Assembly (NCBI GenBank): GCA_030630935.1
Contig: DAOVMD010000168.1
Location: 1-6,724, forward strand
DNA: 6,724 nt
Reading direction: 5' to 3'
DNA from: Candidatus Mcinerneyibacteriota bacterium
Lineage (GTDB): Bacteria > AUK180 > JAQVHJ01
This document shows positions 6,313 through 6,724 of the stretch, piece after piece. Under the pieces are notes generated by a model. That model was given only the letters and a program-made list of their open reading frames with translations. It was not told the origin of the DNA and did no database searches. A program made the translations under genes and the position numbers. How positions within the stretch are numbered: the stretch's first letter is position 1; each line of letters begins with the position of its first letter.

Positions 6313-6340
6313 GACCATGAAGGACATGAAGACCATGAAG
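6313..6340. repeat. Short imperfect tandem repeat, unit GACCATGAAG
   Basis: Three units in a row: GACCATGAAG (6313-6322), GACATGAA (6323-6330, shortened by two bases) and GACCATGAAG (6331-6340). There is no coding context. It looks like slippage-generated or dispersed low-complexity repeat DNA. Confidence 0.5.
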
Positions 6341-6380
6341 AAATAGAATAAAAGCAACAAAAAGAAAAATAAAAAAACAA

Positions 6381-6455
6381 TTTACCGCCCGAAAAAACGG
6401 GGTAAACTCCGAATGCTCTAAACCACGTGCTTCGCTTGGGTTCAGGATAAACTCC
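6381..6455. repeat. Two GG(A/G)TAAACTCC repeat ends with an associated hairpin
   Basis: 6381-6406 forms a hairpin: TTTAC and CCCG pair with CGGG and GTAAA around a six-A loop, with a 2-nt bulge. It runs into GGGTAAACTCCG (6400-6411). A second related end, GGATAAACTCC (6445-6455), follows TTCGCTT (6431-6437). The same GGATAAACTCC occurs at 4885-4895, so at least three members of one repeat family lie in the window. Confidence 0.5.
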
Positions 6456-6531
6456 GTACGCAGAGAAAAAAAACAAAGAGAGAAAAACAAAAAATATTTC
6501 TACTAATCCTACTTGGTAAAATTTTATTGAG

Positions 6532-6553
6532 GAAACGTGCCATGGCACGTTTC
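6532..6553. repeat. 22-bp perfect palindrome
   Basis: GAAACGTGCCA is followed directly by its exact reverse complement, giving 11-bp arms with no spacer centred on CCATGG. It lies in non-coding DNA far from any gene seen here. It resembles small dispersed palindromic repeats (REP-like elements) more than an operator, being too GC-rich and too perfect for this AT-rich background to be chance. Confidence 0.65.
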
Positions 6554-6667
6554 TACAATCTATAAAACGACTGTTTTCAGTTCTCTGCTTTCTGATCAAT
6601 GCTATTTGTGATTCAGACATAAGAGAGAGCGAACATATACCGAAACATCAATAAATTCGCATATATA

Positions 6668-6688
6668 GGAATAAAACCAAATTATTCC
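6668..6688. repeat. AT-rich inverted repeat near the right edge
   Basis: GGAATAA and TTATTCC pair perfectly over 7 bp around a 7-nt loop and are followed by GTTTTAAAA. It could be a weak terminator for a gene beyond the edge or an operator; the window ends 36 bp later and does not decide. Confidence 0.3.
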
Positions 6689-6724
6689 GTTTTAAAATAC
6701 TATAAGTAATATTTAATCAAAAAA

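Larger units (their letters stand above)
6020..6724. other. Non-coding, repeat-rich region right of pfkA
   Basis: About 700 bp upstream of the pfkA promoter with no credible gene on either strand. It alternates A-rich, T-poor tracts (about 6107-6187, 6340-6380, 6464-6497) with short repeats and hairpins at 6190-6201, 6313-6340, 6381-6455, 6532-6553 and 6668-6688. Minus-strand reading frames here translate these repeats (for example GVYP occurs twice), lack a ribosome binding site and are not accepted as genes. Confidence 0.65.

Noticed and set aside
6381-6455. CRISPR-like array from the recurring TAAACTCC motifs
   Set aside because: Only two partial, unequal copies here, with no regular spacers, no full-length repeat and no cas gene in the window.
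6270-6620. Overlapping minus-strand open frames of 116 and 69 codons right of pfkA
   Set aside because: They translate repeat DNA (GVYP occurs twice, EFILNPSEARG-like strings) and poly-A tracts as Phe runs; no SD and no family similarity.

Overview
The window is AT-rich bacterial chromosomal DNA (roughly 30% G+C by eye). It holds three complete protein genes, the 5' end of a fourth, and two repeat-rich non-coding blocks. The genes start behind recognisable Shine-Dalgarno (SD) sequences, and their promoters are close to the sigma-70 consensus (TTGACA/TATAAT type). This argues for a bacterium with ordinary housekeeping promoters and against a typical Bacteroidota genome. The AT-richness, the lysine-rich proteins and the abundance of small palindromic intergenic repeats resemble what is often seen in uncultured candidate-phylum genomes. 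The window alone does not allow a taxonomic assignment.

Layout. 1-93 (-) is the N-terminus of DNA polymerase IV (DinB), running off the left edge. 94-231 is a compact divergent regulatory region. It has a consensus dinB promoter whose spacer is almost filled by a palindrome (ACTATAC-N4-GTATAGT), a second palindrome at 162-180, and an extended -10 promoter facing right. 232-1215 (+) encodes a 327-aa protein of no family I can name with certainty. Its C-terminal half looks like a highly diverged endonuclease III/HhH-GPD glycosylase with a four-Cys (probable Fe-S) motif but without the catalytic Asp. It overlaps by 8 nt the next gene, 1208-4498 (+), a 1096-aa soluble hybrid histidine kinase (PAS-PAS-PAS-GAF-PAS-HisKA-HATPase_c-receiver). 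4499-4999 is a convergent non-coding stretch with hairpins and dispersed repeats. 5000-5965 (-) is 6-phosphofructokinase (pfkA) with its own promoter. 5966-6724 is non-coding after the pfkA promoter and again contains palindromes and repeat fragments.

How the parts may work together. dinB (translesion synthesis) lies back to back with a repair-protein-like gene that is probably co-transcribed with a multi-sensor kinase, and all share 138 bp of palindrome-containing control DNA. A damage-responsive or redox-responsive divergon is a reasonable hypothesis, but it is inferred from position and partial motifs only. pfkA is an independent glycolytic gene. The repeat-rich blocks on both sides of pfkA look like landing sites for small non-autonomous palindromic repeats; no transposase, CRISPR array, tRNA or rRNA was seen.
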